Assembly (NCBI RefSeq): GCF_900636535.1
Contig: NZ_LR134289.1
Coordinates: forward strand, 248,001 to 312,000
Direction of reading: 5' to 3'
From: Chryseobacterium gleum
Lineage (GTDB): Bacteria > Bacteroidota > Bacteroidia > Flavobacteriales > Weeksellaceae
DNA: 64,000 nucleotides
A program made the position numbers and the translations under genes. The number at the start of each line of letters is the position of its first letter. Position 1 is the first letter of the stretch. Below, one piece after another: positions 46,247 to 54,944 of this stretch. Below the pieces are notes generated by a model. The model saw only the letters and a program-made list of their open reading frames with translations. It did not search any database and was not told where the DNA came from.

Positions 46247-47946
46247 ATGGAAAATTTTATAGTATCTGCAAGAAAATATCGTCCTCAGGAGTTTGATACG
46301 GTTGTAGGACAATCCCATATTACGGATACTTTAGAACATGCAATTGAAGAAAGCCAATTAGCTCAGGCATTGCTTTTTTGCGGTCCTCGTGGTGTGGGTA
46401 AAACTACTTGTGCCAGGATTCTGGCAAGAAAGATCAATGAGAAAGATGGCTCGGTTTCAGAAGACGGCTTTGCGTATAATATCTATGAGCTGGATGCTGC
46501 ATCCAATAACTCTGTAGATGATATCAGGGAACTGATAGACCAGGTACGTTTTGCTCCTCAGGTTGGTAAATACAAAGTATATATCATAGATGAGGTTCAT
46601 ATGCTGTCTTCTGCCGCTTTCAATGCTTTCCTGAAAACGCTGGAAGAACCGCCTGCCCATGCTATTTTCATTTTGGCAACTACGGAGAAGCATAAGATTA
46701 TTCCTACCATTTTATCCCGCTGTCAGATCTATGATTTCAAGAGAATTGTCATTGAAGACATCCAGAATCATCTGAGAAATATTGCAGAGAAAGAAAATAT
46801 CCGTTATGAAGATGACGCATTGTACCTGATCGCTCAGAAAGCCGATGGTGCTTTAAGAGATGCGCTTTCCATCTTCGACAGGCTGTCTACTTTCTCCCAG
46901 AGAAATATTACACTGGCCAAAGCTGCCGAAGTACTGAATATTCTTGATTACGATCAGTATCTCAATATTGTGGATCTTGTCAAGGAAAATAAAATTCCGG
47001 AAGTGCTTTCTGCGTTCAATGAAATTGTAAAAAAAGGTTTTGATCCCCATATTTTCATTGCCGGGTTAGGAAATCATTTCCGGGACCTGATGATGGCACA
47101 GAATGCATCAACAATGGAACTCATTGAAGTAGGAGAGAAGACCAAAGCCAAATTTGTAGAACAGGGACAGAAATGGACTGCCCAGCAGCTGATAGATGGT
47201 ATTGAGATCTGCAACCATGCGGACATCAATTATAAAAACTCCAAAAACCCAAGACTTACGGTTGAAATTGCATTAATGCAGCTGGCTTCACTGACAGCTA
47301 ATTTAGGCGATACTAAAAAAAAAAGTTCCTGATACTGGCTCCGTTTCTCAGTGAGAAACAGGAAGTGAAAATGCCGGAAAGAACTCCGGAGAAGATAGAA
47401 GTTAAAGCAGAGCAGCAGCCTGCAGCTTCTCAGACAGTTCAGGCAGTTTCAGTAGCCAAAACAACCAAGCCATTGTCAAGGCCGGGAATCTCTTCAGGTT
47501 TCAGCATCAATTCCTTTCTGAATAAAGAAGATAAAGTGGAAGCAACAGAAGAGGTAGTTGTAAGAACTGAAAATCTTCCACAAAACCATTTTACAGATAC
47601 AGATCTGCAGACAGAATGGAAAATTATGCTTAAACAGCTTCAGGTTAAAAATAACTTTGTATTCAACGCAGTAAAAACCTTTAAGCTGGAAAAAGCTGAA
47701 GAGCATAAAATCAAAGTTTTATTCCCTTCAGATTCTGCCAAAGTAGAATTTGATAAAATAAGTGGAGAATTTTTTAATCATTTTAAAAGAAAAGTTCAGA
47801 ACCATAGAATCGAGATAGAATACGTCAGAGACGTTGAAAATCTGAAGATTGAGGTGGTGACGAAGAGAAAAATGTTTGAAAAGTTTATCGAAAAAAATCC
47901 ACTTTTGAAAGATCTTGATGATTTAATGAAGTTTGATTTGACATAA
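46247..47946 (+). CDS. dnaX: DNA polymerase III gamma/tau subunit, split by a -1 frameshift
   Basis: The first frame (46247-47332) encodes 361 residues: Walker A GPRGVGKTT (46-54), IIDEVHML (Walker B), SRC and sensor 2 regions, i.e. clamp-loader domains I-III. It ends in ...TKKKSS stop. The rest (in the -1 frame, to 47946) encodes about 200 residues: a Gln/Pro-rich linker and a tau-type C-terminal domain (ENLPQNHFTDTDLQTEWKIML, ending KNPLLKDLDDLMKFDLT). The switch lies at a run of ten A (47315-47324); the -1 reading gives KKKKFLILAPFLSEKQ. The short product resembles gamma, the shifted product tau of about 565 residues. The zinc cysteines of E. coli DnaX are absent, as I recall for Flavobacteriia. 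Confidence 0.88.
47315..47324 (+). other. A10 slippage site in dnaX
   Basis: Ten consecutive A between ACT and GTTCCTGA. Zero frame stops 6 bases later at TGA (47330); a loss of phase by -1 continues the tau frame. Thermus dnaX uses a similar A9 run for transcriptional slippage. Sequencing error is the alternative. Confidence 0.7.
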
Positions 47947-47960
47947 TTTTTATATATTTG
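47932..47960 (+). promoter_or_regulatory. Promoter of the aromatic leader/DAHP synthase unit
   Basis: TTTG (47932-47935), 17 bases, TATATTTG (47953-47960). It overlaps the end of dnaX. The predicted start near 47967 leaves a leader of about 77 bases before the small frame at 48044. Confidence 0.65.
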
Positions 47961-48043
47961 TCAAATATTTCTGTCGAAAGTAAGTTTTTGACAAAAACAA
48001 ATTACAACCAGAAACGCTAAAACAAAGACATTTCCAGAATAAA

Positions 48044-48175
48044 ATGGAAAAACTGACTAACACATATCTGTCTTTTTTTGCACCCGCTAATTACTTTTTT
48101 AGCGGTTATTTTAGTTTTTCTGCTTCTTATTATAGAAATTTCAGAACCTATTACCGATTTTATTGGTACTGTTAA
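48044..48175 (+). CDS. Phe/Tyr-rich leader peptide upstream of DAHP synthase
   Basis: 43 codons beginning MEKLTNTYLSFF and ending YYRNFRTYYRFYWYC before TAA. It has nine Tyr, eight Phe and one Trp, so 18 of 43 residues are aromatic, with the densest run in the last 15 codons. It stands 172 bases upstream of the DAHP synthase-chorismate mutase gene, the committed enzyme of Phe/Tyr/Trp synthesis, behind a good promoter. This is the plan of an attenuation leader (compare pheL, trpL), but no Bacteroidota example of this sequence is known to me. AT-rich DNA favours Phe and Tyr codons, which is the main reason for caution; the lack of Ile and the clustering before the stop argue for selection. A stem CCGCTAA/TTAGCGG (48084-48105) lies within it. 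Confidence 0.55.
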   Translation: MEKLTNTYLSFFAPANYFFSGYFSFSASYYRNFRTYYRFYWYC

Positions 48176-48197
48176 CTGAATTTCTTTCCAAAAAATA

Positions 48198-48298
48198 CAG
48201 GAGAAGTAGAGCCCTATTATTTTCCTGATTCCTTTAAACAATTTTGAACGGCATTTTTTGAAAAGAATTATAAATTAAATTTTATAATCCAAAGGGCT
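48198..48298 (+). promoter_or_regulatory. Possible attenuator structures after the aromatic leader
   Basis: CAGGAGAA (48198-48205) can pair with TTTTCCTG (48220-48227). AGCCCT (48210-48215), in the loop of that stem, can pair instead with AGGGCT (48293-48298). The two pairings exclude each other, as in an attenuator. No ideal T tract follows, so termination may be Rho-type or the control may act on translation. Confidence 0.35.
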
Positions 48299-48347
48299 AT
48301 TGCTGTCAACGAAAAAAATATATAAAAAAACAATAAAATTTAGAATA

Positions 48348-49430
48348 ATGAATTTAAATGATTTAAAAAATGAGTGGATCGATGGGCTTACACAGCCTTT
48401 AATGATTGCGGGACCTTGTAGTGCTGAAAGTGAAGCTCAGATGCTTGAAACTGCGAGGAGAATTAAAGAGTCCAATGCTAACGTGTCGGTTTTCCGTGCA
48501 GGAATCTGGAAACCCCGTACCAAACCGAACGGTTTTGAAGGAGTAGGAGTGATCGGTTTGAACTGGCTGAAAAAAGTAAAAGAAGAATATGGTTTTAAAA
48601 CAGCTACTGAGGTAGCCAATGCACACCACGTATTTGCAGCTCTGGAGGCAGATGTGGACGTTCTTTGGATCGGGGCACGTTCTACAGTAAATCCGTTTAC
48701 AGTACAGGAAATTGCGATGGCTTTAAGAGGAACTGATAAGCCGGTATTCGTGAAAAACCCTGTTAATCCGGATCTTGCTTTATGGATCGGAGCATTGGAA
48801 AGACTATTAGGACAGGATATTAAAAATTTAGGAGTGATCCACAGAGGATTTTCAACCTACCAGAAAACAAAATACAGAAACAATCCGAACTGGCAGATTG
48901 CCCTTGATTTCAAAAGCCAGTTTCCGAATATACCAATGCTGATTGACCCGTCACACATCTGCGGAAACAGAACAGGTCTTGCTGATATTACGCAGGAGGC
49001 ACTTAACGTAGGGTACCAGGGAGCAATCATTGAATCGCACTGCAATCCTGATGAGGCATGGAGTGATGCTTCTCAGCAGATCACACCGGAGGTTCTTGCA
49101 GATCTTATCGGTAATTTGAAAGTGAGAAGCTCTAACCTTGCAGGTTTTGAAGGAGAAATGGGCAGACACAGAACTTTAATTTCCGATCTTGACTTCCAGT
49201 TAATTGAACTTCTTTCCCAAAGGATGAAAATTTCTGAAAAGATCGGTAAACTTAAAAAGGAAAACGATATTGCAATCTTCCAGCCTGAACGTTGGAAAGT
49301 AATTACAGAATACGCTACACAAAAAGCCAAAGAAACAGGAATGTCTCAGGAATTTATTGAAAAAGTATTCAAAGCAATCCACGAAGAGTCTATTGAAGTT
49401 CAGAATAACATTATGATCGACAAAAGATAA
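48348..49430 (+). CDS. Bifunctional DAHP synthase/chorismate mutase type II
   Basis: 360 residues from ATG 48348 (the frame is open upstream to 48300). N-terminal class Ib DAHP synthase, related to KDO8P synthase: PLMIAGPCSAESE, RAGIWKPRTKPNGFEG, IDPSHICGNRTG, ESHCNPDEAWSDASQQITP. C-terminal AroQ chorismate mutase from about residue 265 (LISDLDFQLIELLSQRMKISEKIGKLKKE; QEFIEKVFKAIHEES). The fused mutase acts as a feedback sensor and also makes prephenate, linking the first step to the Phe/Tyr branch. It is preceded by the aromatic leader. Confidence 0.95.
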   Translation: MNLNDLKNEWIDGLTQPLMIAGPCSAESEAQMLETARRIKESNANVSVFRAGIWKPRTKPNGFEGVGVIGLNWLKKVKEEYGFKTATEVANAHHVFAALEADVDVLWIGARSTVNPFTVQEIAMALRGTDKPVFVKNPVNPDLALWIGALERLLGQDIKNLGVIHRGFSTYQKTKYRNNPNWQIALDFKSQFPNIPMLIDPSHICGNRTGLADITQEALNVGYQGAIIESHCNPDEAWSDASQQITPEVLADLIGNLKVRSSNLAGFEGEMGRHRTLISDLDFQLIELLSQRMKISEKIGKLKKENDIAIFQPERWKVITEYATQKAKETGMSQEFIEKVFKAIHEESIEVQNNIMIDKR

Positions 49431-49568
49431 ATTATAGATGACAGGGAGAAGCACATAAAACTTTTACCTATTTCGTCAACAATACAATTTAGGGCTTAGG
49501 CATCAGTATTTAGGCAATTGAAACATGTGTTTTTAAACCTATTTCCTGAATTCTAAGCCCTAATTCCG

Positions 49569-49576
49569 TATATTTG
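49569..49576 (+). promoter_or_regulatory. -7 box of rsgA
   Basis: TATATTTG followed by C, 14 bases before the ATG; no TTTG box at the standard spacing. Confidence 0.55.
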
Positions 49577-49590
49577 CAGCAGTATTATCT

Positions 49591-50517
49591 ATGAAAGGAA
49601 AAATCATTAAATCTACAGGCAGTTGGTACCAGGTTTTGGAATTGGAAACAAATAAAATTTTCGAGGCCAGAATCAGGGGGAAATTTAAACTGATAAAAAC
49701 CAGACTTACCAATCCGCTTGCTGTAGGAGATTTTGTTGAATTCCAGCTGGAACAGGATGATATTGCATGGATTACGAAAATTGAGCCGCGTTCCAATTAT
49801 CTGATCAGAAAATCTGTAAACCTTTCAAAAGAAGCTCATATTATTGCATCCAATATTGATCTGGCATGCTTTATCTTTACCCTGAAACATCCTGAAACAT
49901 CATTGGGATTTCTGGACAGGTTTCTGGCATGCTGCGAAGCCTACAATATTACCCCGCTTATTCTTTTCAATAAGATTGATGTTTTACACGAAGAAGAAAT
50001 TGAAATCGTAAAAGACATCGAATTCCTATACCAGGAAATCGGTTATAATACTCTGGAAATTTCCTCCTATTCAAAATTAAATCTGGATCAGCTTCAGGAA
50101 ATTCTGAAAGATAAGACTTCCGTATTCTTCGGACATTCGGGGTGTGGAAAATCTACTTTGGTAAATGCTTTACAGCCTGGGCTGAACTTAAAAACATCTG
50201 AAATTTCGGACACCCATCTGAAAGGAAAGCATACAACAACTTTTGCACAAATGCACTTCTGGGATTTTGGAGGAAATGTCATTGATACTCCCGGCGTTCG
50301 TGAATTTGCGATGATCGATATTGAAAAAGAAGAAGTACAGCATTACTTCCCTGAAATTTTCAAGAAGAGAGAAGAGTGCAAATTTCACAACTGTCTTCAC
50401 GTAAACGAACCTAAATGTGCCGTTATTGATGCGCTTGAAACAGGTGAAATTCAGCATTCCCGCTATGCTACTTATATTAAATTGATGGATGAGGCTGAAG
50501 AAGCTTCCCAGAAATAA
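49591..50517 (+). CDS. rsgA: Ribosome small-subunit GTPase RsgA
   Basis: 308 residues. Circularly permuted GTPase: NKID (127-130) precedes GHSGCGKST (181-189) and DTPG (232-235). N-terminal OB fold (residues 1-70), C-terminal zinc finger with Cys263, Cys268, His270 and Cys276. RsgA matures the 30S subunit. Single gene with its own promoter. Confidence 0.96.
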   Translation: MKGKIIKSTGSWYQVLELETNKIFEARIRGKFKLIKTRLTNPLAVGDFVEFQLEQDDIAWITKIEPRSNYLIRKSVNLSKEAHIIASNIDLACFIFTLKHPETSLGFLDRFLACCEAYNITPLILFNKIDVLHEEEIEIVKDIEFLYQEIGYNTLEISSYSKLNLDQLQEILKDKTSVFFGHSGCGKSTLVNALQPGLNLKTSEISDTHLKGKHTTTFAQMHFWDFGGNVIDTPGVREFAMIDIEKEEVQHYFPEIFKKREECKFHNCLHVNEPKCAVIDALETGEIQHSRYATYIKLMDEAEEASQK

Positions 50518-50896
50518 AAGGACAGACATTTCTTTTATTATGTCACATGAATCGGACAATCTGTATCATTTTATTTTGGTGTCAGATAAAATATTATTCT
50601 AATAAATTACTTCCTTATAGATTAAATTTAAGATACATAGAAGCATTTGTTTTTTATGAATTATTTTTTTTTGAATTTTAATGAAAAAAAATCTGTTTTT
50701 GAATAATTCCACTTTTTGGAACTACCTTTCTCATAAATAACTCCAATTTTGTCACATTCTGATTGAGCTTGAAAAATGATACTAAGGGTAATTTTGACTA
50801 TTGCAATAATAGCAAAAAAAATGATAAAATTATCTTATATGACTTTTTATGTTGTTGAAAATTATGGAATTAGTAAAAAAAATGTGGTATTTTTTT

Positions 50897-50920
50897 TGAA
50901 ATAAAAAACCCAGCCGAAGC
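50897..50920 (-). terminator. Minus-strand UUCG-loop terminator
   Basis: On the minus strand CCCAGC-TTCG-GCTGGG is followed by TTTTTTATTTC. No minus-strand gene is seen upstream of it (50921-51060), so it would end a short non-coding transcript. Confidence 0.65.
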
Positions 50921-51073
50921 TGGGTAAAAACTAATAACCATGAAAACTCAAATTAAACATGAGAATCGCAATAGAATAAACAATTACTGTGCCAAAGTTT
51001 AGTTCATGATTTCTTAATAAAAGTTATTTTTATGTTAAAAAAAAATTAAAATAAAAATCAAAGATATTTTTTG

Positions 51074-51081
51074 TAATTTTG
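51074..51081 (+). promoter_or_regulatory. -7 box of ndk
   Basis: TAATTTTG followed by C, 23 bases before the ATG; no TTTG box upstream. Confidence 0.6.
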
Positions 51082-51104
51082 CGCCATTAAAAAAATATAC
51101 ATTT

Positions 51105-51521
51105 ATGTCTAACATTACATTCACTATGATTAAGCCTGATGCTGTTGCTGACGGACATATCGGTGCTATATTGGGAAAGATTGCTGAAGGAGGTTTTAAG
51201 ATCAAAGCTTTAAAATTAACTCAGCTTACAGTTGCTGATGCAAAAAAATTCTATGAAGTACATGCTGAAAGACCATTTTATGGAGAATTAGTAGAATTCA
51301 TGAGCTCTGGTCCTATCGTGGCTGCAGTTTTAGAGAAAGACAATGCAGTTGAAGACTTCAGAACATTAATCGGTTCTACTAACCCTGCAGAAGCTGCAGA
51401 AGGTACAATCAGAAAAATGTTTGCAAGAAGCATCGGAGAAAATGCTGTTCACGGTTCAGATTCTGACGAGAATGCATTAATCGAAGCTCAATTCCATTTT
51501 TCAGGAAGAGAGATTTTCTAA
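51105..51521 (+). CDS. ndk: Nucleoside diphosphate kinase
   Basis: 138 residues, standard length. FTMIKPDAV opens; the catalytic His lies in [28 protein letters not shown] and [17 protein letters not shown] are family blocks. Transfers the terminal phosphate between nucleotides. Followed by a terminator; stands alone. Confidence 0.97.
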   Translation: MSNITFTMIKPDAVADGHIGAILGKIAEGGFKIKALKLTQLTVADAKKFYEVHAERPFYGELVEFMSSGPIVAAVLEKDNAVEDFRTLIGSTNPAEAAEGTIRKMFARSIGENAVHGSDSDENALIEAQFHFSGREIF

Positions 51522-51541
51522 GAAAATCATCTTATACAATA

Positions 51542-51572
51542 AAAAATCCGGAGAATTTTCTCCGGATTTTTG
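51542..51572. terminator. Bidirectional terminator between ndk and the fucosidase
   Basis: AATCCGGAGAA pairs with TTCTCCGGATT, A-run left, T-run right. Confidence 0.88.
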
Positions 51573-51592
51573 TTTTTCTGTGCAGAGGCTTA

Positions 51593-53440
51593 TTAAAGAT
51601 TATTTTCAATAGCTCCTACGTTTTCTCTGTACAGCTCAAGAGGTTTATCAAGTAAAACTGCAATGACGGTCATCTGTTTGTCCAGTCTTTCTTTAGGAAT
51701 ATCAATGTAAATGATTCCCGGCCTGTCACTCCAGTAAAGTTTATTGTAAATGGTATGGGTAAGCATGCTGCCTTCCCCTGCGATTCTTATTCTGGCAATG
51801 TTGTTTTTTATCCCTTTCAGTGCAATTGGTCCCGTTGGAATTCCTTCCACAAAAAGATAAAGTGTCTGTTTGTCTTTTGATAAAGCACTCATTCCCGGAA
51901 AATGACCTTCCGGCAGTCCTTTTCCTGTTTCAAATAAAACTTCTGCATGTTTGCTTATCCATTGCAGCGTTTCCGGATTTGTTGCAGGAGTTTTTTTGAT
52001 TTTCATGTCAAGGCCATCATTGGTTAAGCCTGCATTTGTGATCAGATTATTACCATTATGTAAGGCATTGGCCAAATCATAAACTGCTTCCTTGGTATTT
52101 TTGTTTTCCAGTATTTCAGCAAGAGGATGTTCTTTCTTTTTAAAATCATTCAGAAACACAGGAGATGTGTCAAAAGTAAGTTCTGCCACTGTGACATCTT
52201 TGTCAAATTTTACATCGGAAAAATTCAATGTCAGAGTTTTTTCAGTGTTATAATCCGTTTTAACAACAGCGGATGGTTCTCCGATGATTTTTACTGAAAG
52301 AGGTTTTGTTACCAATCCATAAATCTTTGTGAAATTTTTGGCTTCTTCAAGATACAGGAATAAAGACTTTTTGGAGACCGACAAAGAAGATTTCCCTTTG
52401 TAATTTTCGAAAGGAATTCCGCGGGTTGTTTCGTAAATGGCATGCTGATTTTTTGAGGTCCAGCGTCCCAGGTTTTTAAGAATCTCAACCTGCTCCTCCG
52501 GAATGCTGCCATCTGATCTGGGACCGATATCAAGCAGGAGGTTTCCTCCCATGCTGATTACATCTGCCAGCGTTCTGACAATCATATTAGGAGTTTTATA
52601 ACTTTTGTCAAAGGGTTGGTATCCCCAGGAATCATTCATGGTATAGCAGAGTTCCCAATAAGGATTCTGAGGCGGAACTACCGGGACACCTTGTTCCGGA
52701 GTATCATAATCTCCGTGATTGTTGAGCCTGGAATTGATAATGATATTGGGATTGTGTTTCCTGAGCAAATCTAAAGTCTGAGAAGCCTGCCATTCCTCTG
52801 AAGTATGCTCCCAGTCCCCATCGAACCAAAGAAGATCCGGAGAATACTGAGAAGAAAGTTCGTTAAGCTGGCTCTGATAATAGCTGATGAAACGCTGCCA
52901 GCGTGCAGGATCGTTTTTGAGTTCATAACGCTTTTTTGTCCGGGTATTGATATCATAATAAGGATGACTCCAATCCGGTAAGGAGAAATAAAGTCCTGTT
53001 TTTAATCCGGACTTTTTCAATGCAGAAACAAAAGGGCTTAAAACATCCTTTTGGGCCAGTGAATTTTGAGGAATAGTTGTCGCTTTTTCTGCTTTTGAGT
53101 TCCACAATGAAACTCCGTCATGATGTTTTGTTGTTATCACCGCATATTTTGCTCCGGATTCCCTGATGAGATTTACCCATTGTTCCGGTTGATATTTTGA
53201 AGCTGAAAAACCATTCAGCTGTTTCATATAATTTTCGTGATTAATGTAATTATTGAAGAATGACCAGGATTCGGAGATTCCGTTGACGGAGTAAATTCCC
53301 CAATGAATAAAGATACCCAGCTTGGCATTTTTAAACCATTCCATTTTTTTGCTGTTGCCGGCTGCTTGCTCCTGTGCACCAATAGTACCCGCAGATAATA
53401 TCAGGCCAAGGAAAACAGCTTTAATCAGACTGCTTTTCAT
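51593..53440 (-). CDS. GH29 alpha-L-fucosidase
   Basis: 615 residues from ATG 53440, which begins the signal peptide MKSSLIKAVFLGLILSAG; the frame extends 14 codons further but these precede the signal. GH29 blocks: KLGIFIHWGIYSVNG, AVITTKHHDGVSLWNS, DLLWFDGDW (nucleophile Asp in W-F-D-G-D), and GGNLLLDIGPRSDGSIP. A C-terminal beta-sandwich region with duplicated EILENL/ISKHAEVLFETG follows. Removes fucose from glycans in the periplasm or outside. Single gene; no SusC/D pair nearby. Confidence 0.92.
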   Translation of the reverse strand: MKSSLIKAVFLGLILSAGTIGAQEQAAGNSKKMEWFKNAKLGIFIHWGIYSVNGISESWSFFNNYINHENYMKQLNGFSASKYQPEQWVNLIRESGAKYAVITTKHHDGVSLWNSKAEKATTIPQNSLAQKDVLSPFVSALKKSGLKTGLYFSLPDWSHPYYDINTRTKKRYELKNDPARWQRFISYYQSQLNELSSQYSPDLLWFDGDWEHTSEEWQASQTLDLLRKHNPNIIINSRLNNHGDYDTPEQGVPVVPPQNPYWELCYTMNDSWGYQPFDKSYKTPNMIVRTLADVISMGGNLLLDIGPRSDGSIPEEQVEILKNLGRWTSKNQHAIYETTRGIPFENYKGKSSLSVSKKSLFLYLEEAKNFTKIYGLVTKPLSVKIIGEPSAVVKTDYNTEKTLTLNFSDVKFDKDVTVAELTFDTSPVFLNDFKKKEHPLAEILENKNTKEAVYDLANALHNGNNLITNAGLTNDGLDMKIKKTPATNPETLQWISKHAEVLFETGKGLPEGHFPGMSALSKDKQTLYLFVEGIPTGPIALKGIKNNIARIRIAGEGSMLTHTIYNKLYWSDRPGIIYIDIPKERLDKQMTVIAVLLDKPLELYRENVGAIENNL

Positions 53441-53594
53441 ATATAGATTTATTTTAACATTAAATATAAATAAAGAAAACATTCCAGGATAAAATAGTTT
53501 TAATATTTAGCAATAATTATTATCAAACAGTTTCTTATTATTGTATTTTTAGAAATGGAACGTTTATTGTAAAATTTACCTGAAAAAAGCAATT

Positions 53595-53816
53595 ATGAAA
53601 ATTCCGGCAATATTAATGGCAAGTTTATTAGCGGTAGGAGTATCTGCACAGACTACCAGGCCTGCAGCTAAAACAAAAAAGCCTGTTAAAAAAGTAAAGA
53701 AAGCTGCTGCTTCGGATACGGCTGAAAAGAAAAAACCGGGAACTCCTAAACCGGTCGTAAAAAAAGATACACTTGTGCTTCATGGATACGGCTGCCCGGC
53801 CTGCGGAATGGGATAA
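53595..53816 (+). CDS. Secreted RiPP-type precursor with C-terminal CxxC
   Basis: 73 residues. Sec signal peptide (IPAILMASLLAVGVSAQ), a Lys/Ala/Pro-rich spacer, then a short end VLHGYGCPACGMG with Cys67 and Cys70, the only cysteines. The stop is three bases before the start of a DUF692/MNIO enzyme gene. MNIO enzymes modify cysteine-containing precursors (methanobactin, bufferins, Chryseobacterium ChrA-type peptides), and bufferin-type substrates also have Sec signals. So this is a good candidate substrate; the Gly-rich CxxC tail would be the core. The modification is not known. It might also be a small copper-binding protein. Confidence 0.75.
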   Translation: MKIPAILMASLLAVGVSAQTTRPAAKTKKPVKKVKKAAASDTAEKKKPGTPKPVVKKDTLVLHGYGCPACGMG

Positions 53817-53819
53817 GAG

Positions 53820-54914
53820 ATGAGAAAGCCCATGTTAGGAGTATCAATGATGGCAGAAGCAGACTTTGTTTCTGCTATTTTACCATTGCTGCAGAATAAT
53901 TCCATTGATGTGCTGGAATGGTCTTTTGATACCCTTTATCATCCAAATGAACCGGACTGGCTTCGTGATTTGTTAAACTTTTACGCAGAGAACGGCCGTT
54001 TGATAGGTCATGGTGTTTACTATTCTTTGTTTGATGCAAGATGGACAGAAAGACAGGATGAATGGCTGAAAAAGCTTAAAGAAGAAGTCAGGCTCCGGAA
54101 TTACAACCATATTACTGAACATTTTGGTTTCATGAATACGGAAAATTTTCATCAGGGAGTGCCATTACCGGTCTCTCTGCATCCAAAAACTTTACAAATA
54201 GGAAAAGACAGGCTTTGCAGACTTCAGGAAGCGGTGGATATTCCTGTAGGGATAGAGAATCTGGCATTTTCTTTTTCCGTAGATGATGTCAAAGAGCAAG
54301 GAGTATTTCTTGATCAGCTGACAGAAGATACAAATGGATTTCTGATTCTTGATCTCCATAATATTTATTGTCAATCCTGTAATTTTGGGGTAGAAATGAA
54401 AGAGATCGTTGATTTATACCCTCTGAATAAGGTAAAAGAGATTCATCTTTCAGGAGGAAGCTGGCAGGAGAGTGCTTACGGGAAAAAGCAGGTGAGGAGA
54501 GATACTCATGATGACGTCATTCCGCAGGATATTCTTTCGGTTTTACCCTCTGTAATGGAACAATGCCAAAATCTGGAATATATTATTATTGAAAGACTCG
54601 GGCATACTGTAAAAACGGAAGAAGAAAAAGTTTCTTTCCTGAATGATTTTAATACTGTCAGAAAGATTATTGAAATATCCGACTTGAAACTGGCAGAAAG
54701 GAACTGGATGAAAAAAGAAATGATACTTCCGGAGAAACCTTTGGAAGATAGGGTGCTGTATGAAGAACAATCGGAGCTTACTAAGCTTCTTTTTGAAAAT
54801 GCTGATGCTGCAGTTATTAAAAATCATGACTTTCATTATTTCAAAACAGAAAACTGGGATTCTGAAATGATTCTTACAGCGCAGAACATCATTAAAAAAT
54901 GGAATCCTTATTAA
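53820..54914 (+). CDS. DUF692 multinuclear non-heme iron oxidase (MNIO)
   Basis: 364 residues. TIM-barrel of the MbnB/DUF692 family: LEWSFD (Glu33), LIGHGVYYS (His64), HITEHFG (His97, Glu100, His101), GIENLAF (Glu146), LDLHNIY (Asp178, Asn181), VKEIHLSGG (His209), RDTHDD (Asp228, His230) and IIIERLG (Glu258). These supply the iron ligands expected. Residues about 285-364 extend beyond the usual barrel and could replace the separate partner protein found with most MNIOs, which is absent here. It starts three bases after the precursor stop. Predicted to oxidise the Cys residues of the upstream peptide in the cytosol, before export. Confidence 0.87.
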   Translation: MRKPMLGVSMMAEADFVSAILPLLQNNSIDVLEWSFDTLYHPNEPDWLRDLLNFYAENGRLIGHGVYYSLFDARWTERQDEWLKKLKEEVRLRNYNHITEHFGFMNTENFHQGVPLPVSLHPKTLQIGKDRLCRLQEAVDIPVGIENLAFSFSVDDVKEQGVFLDQLTEDTNGFLILDLHNIYCQSCNFGVEMKEIVDLYPLNKVKEIHLSGGSWQESAYGKKQVRRDTHDDVIPQDILSVLPSVMEQCQNLEYIIIERLGHTVKTEEEKVSFLNDFNTVRKIIEISDLKLAERNWMKKEMILPEKPLEDRVLYEEQSELTKLLFENADAAVIKNHDFHYFKTENWDSEMILTAQNIIKKWNPY

Positions 54915-54944
54915 ATTCTATTCTGATAACCAAAATCAAATTAT

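Larger units (their letters stand above)
50518..51104. other. Long intergenic region with a minus-strand terminator
   Basis: 587 bases, very AT-rich. It holds a hairpin directed to the minus strand (50905-50920), a minus-strand -7-like TATCTTTG (51059-51066) and a 20-codon plus frame at 50940 starting MKTQIKHENRN. No long gene is supported. Confidence 0.5.

Noticed and set aside
47365..47946. Separate gene for the tau C-terminal domain
   Set aside because: The frame is open upstream to the A10 run and the product continues the dnaX protein; not an independent gene.
50940..51002. 20-codon frame MKTQIKHENRN... upstream of ndk
   Set aside because: No composition bias, no fitting promoter; more likely chance in AT-rich DNA.
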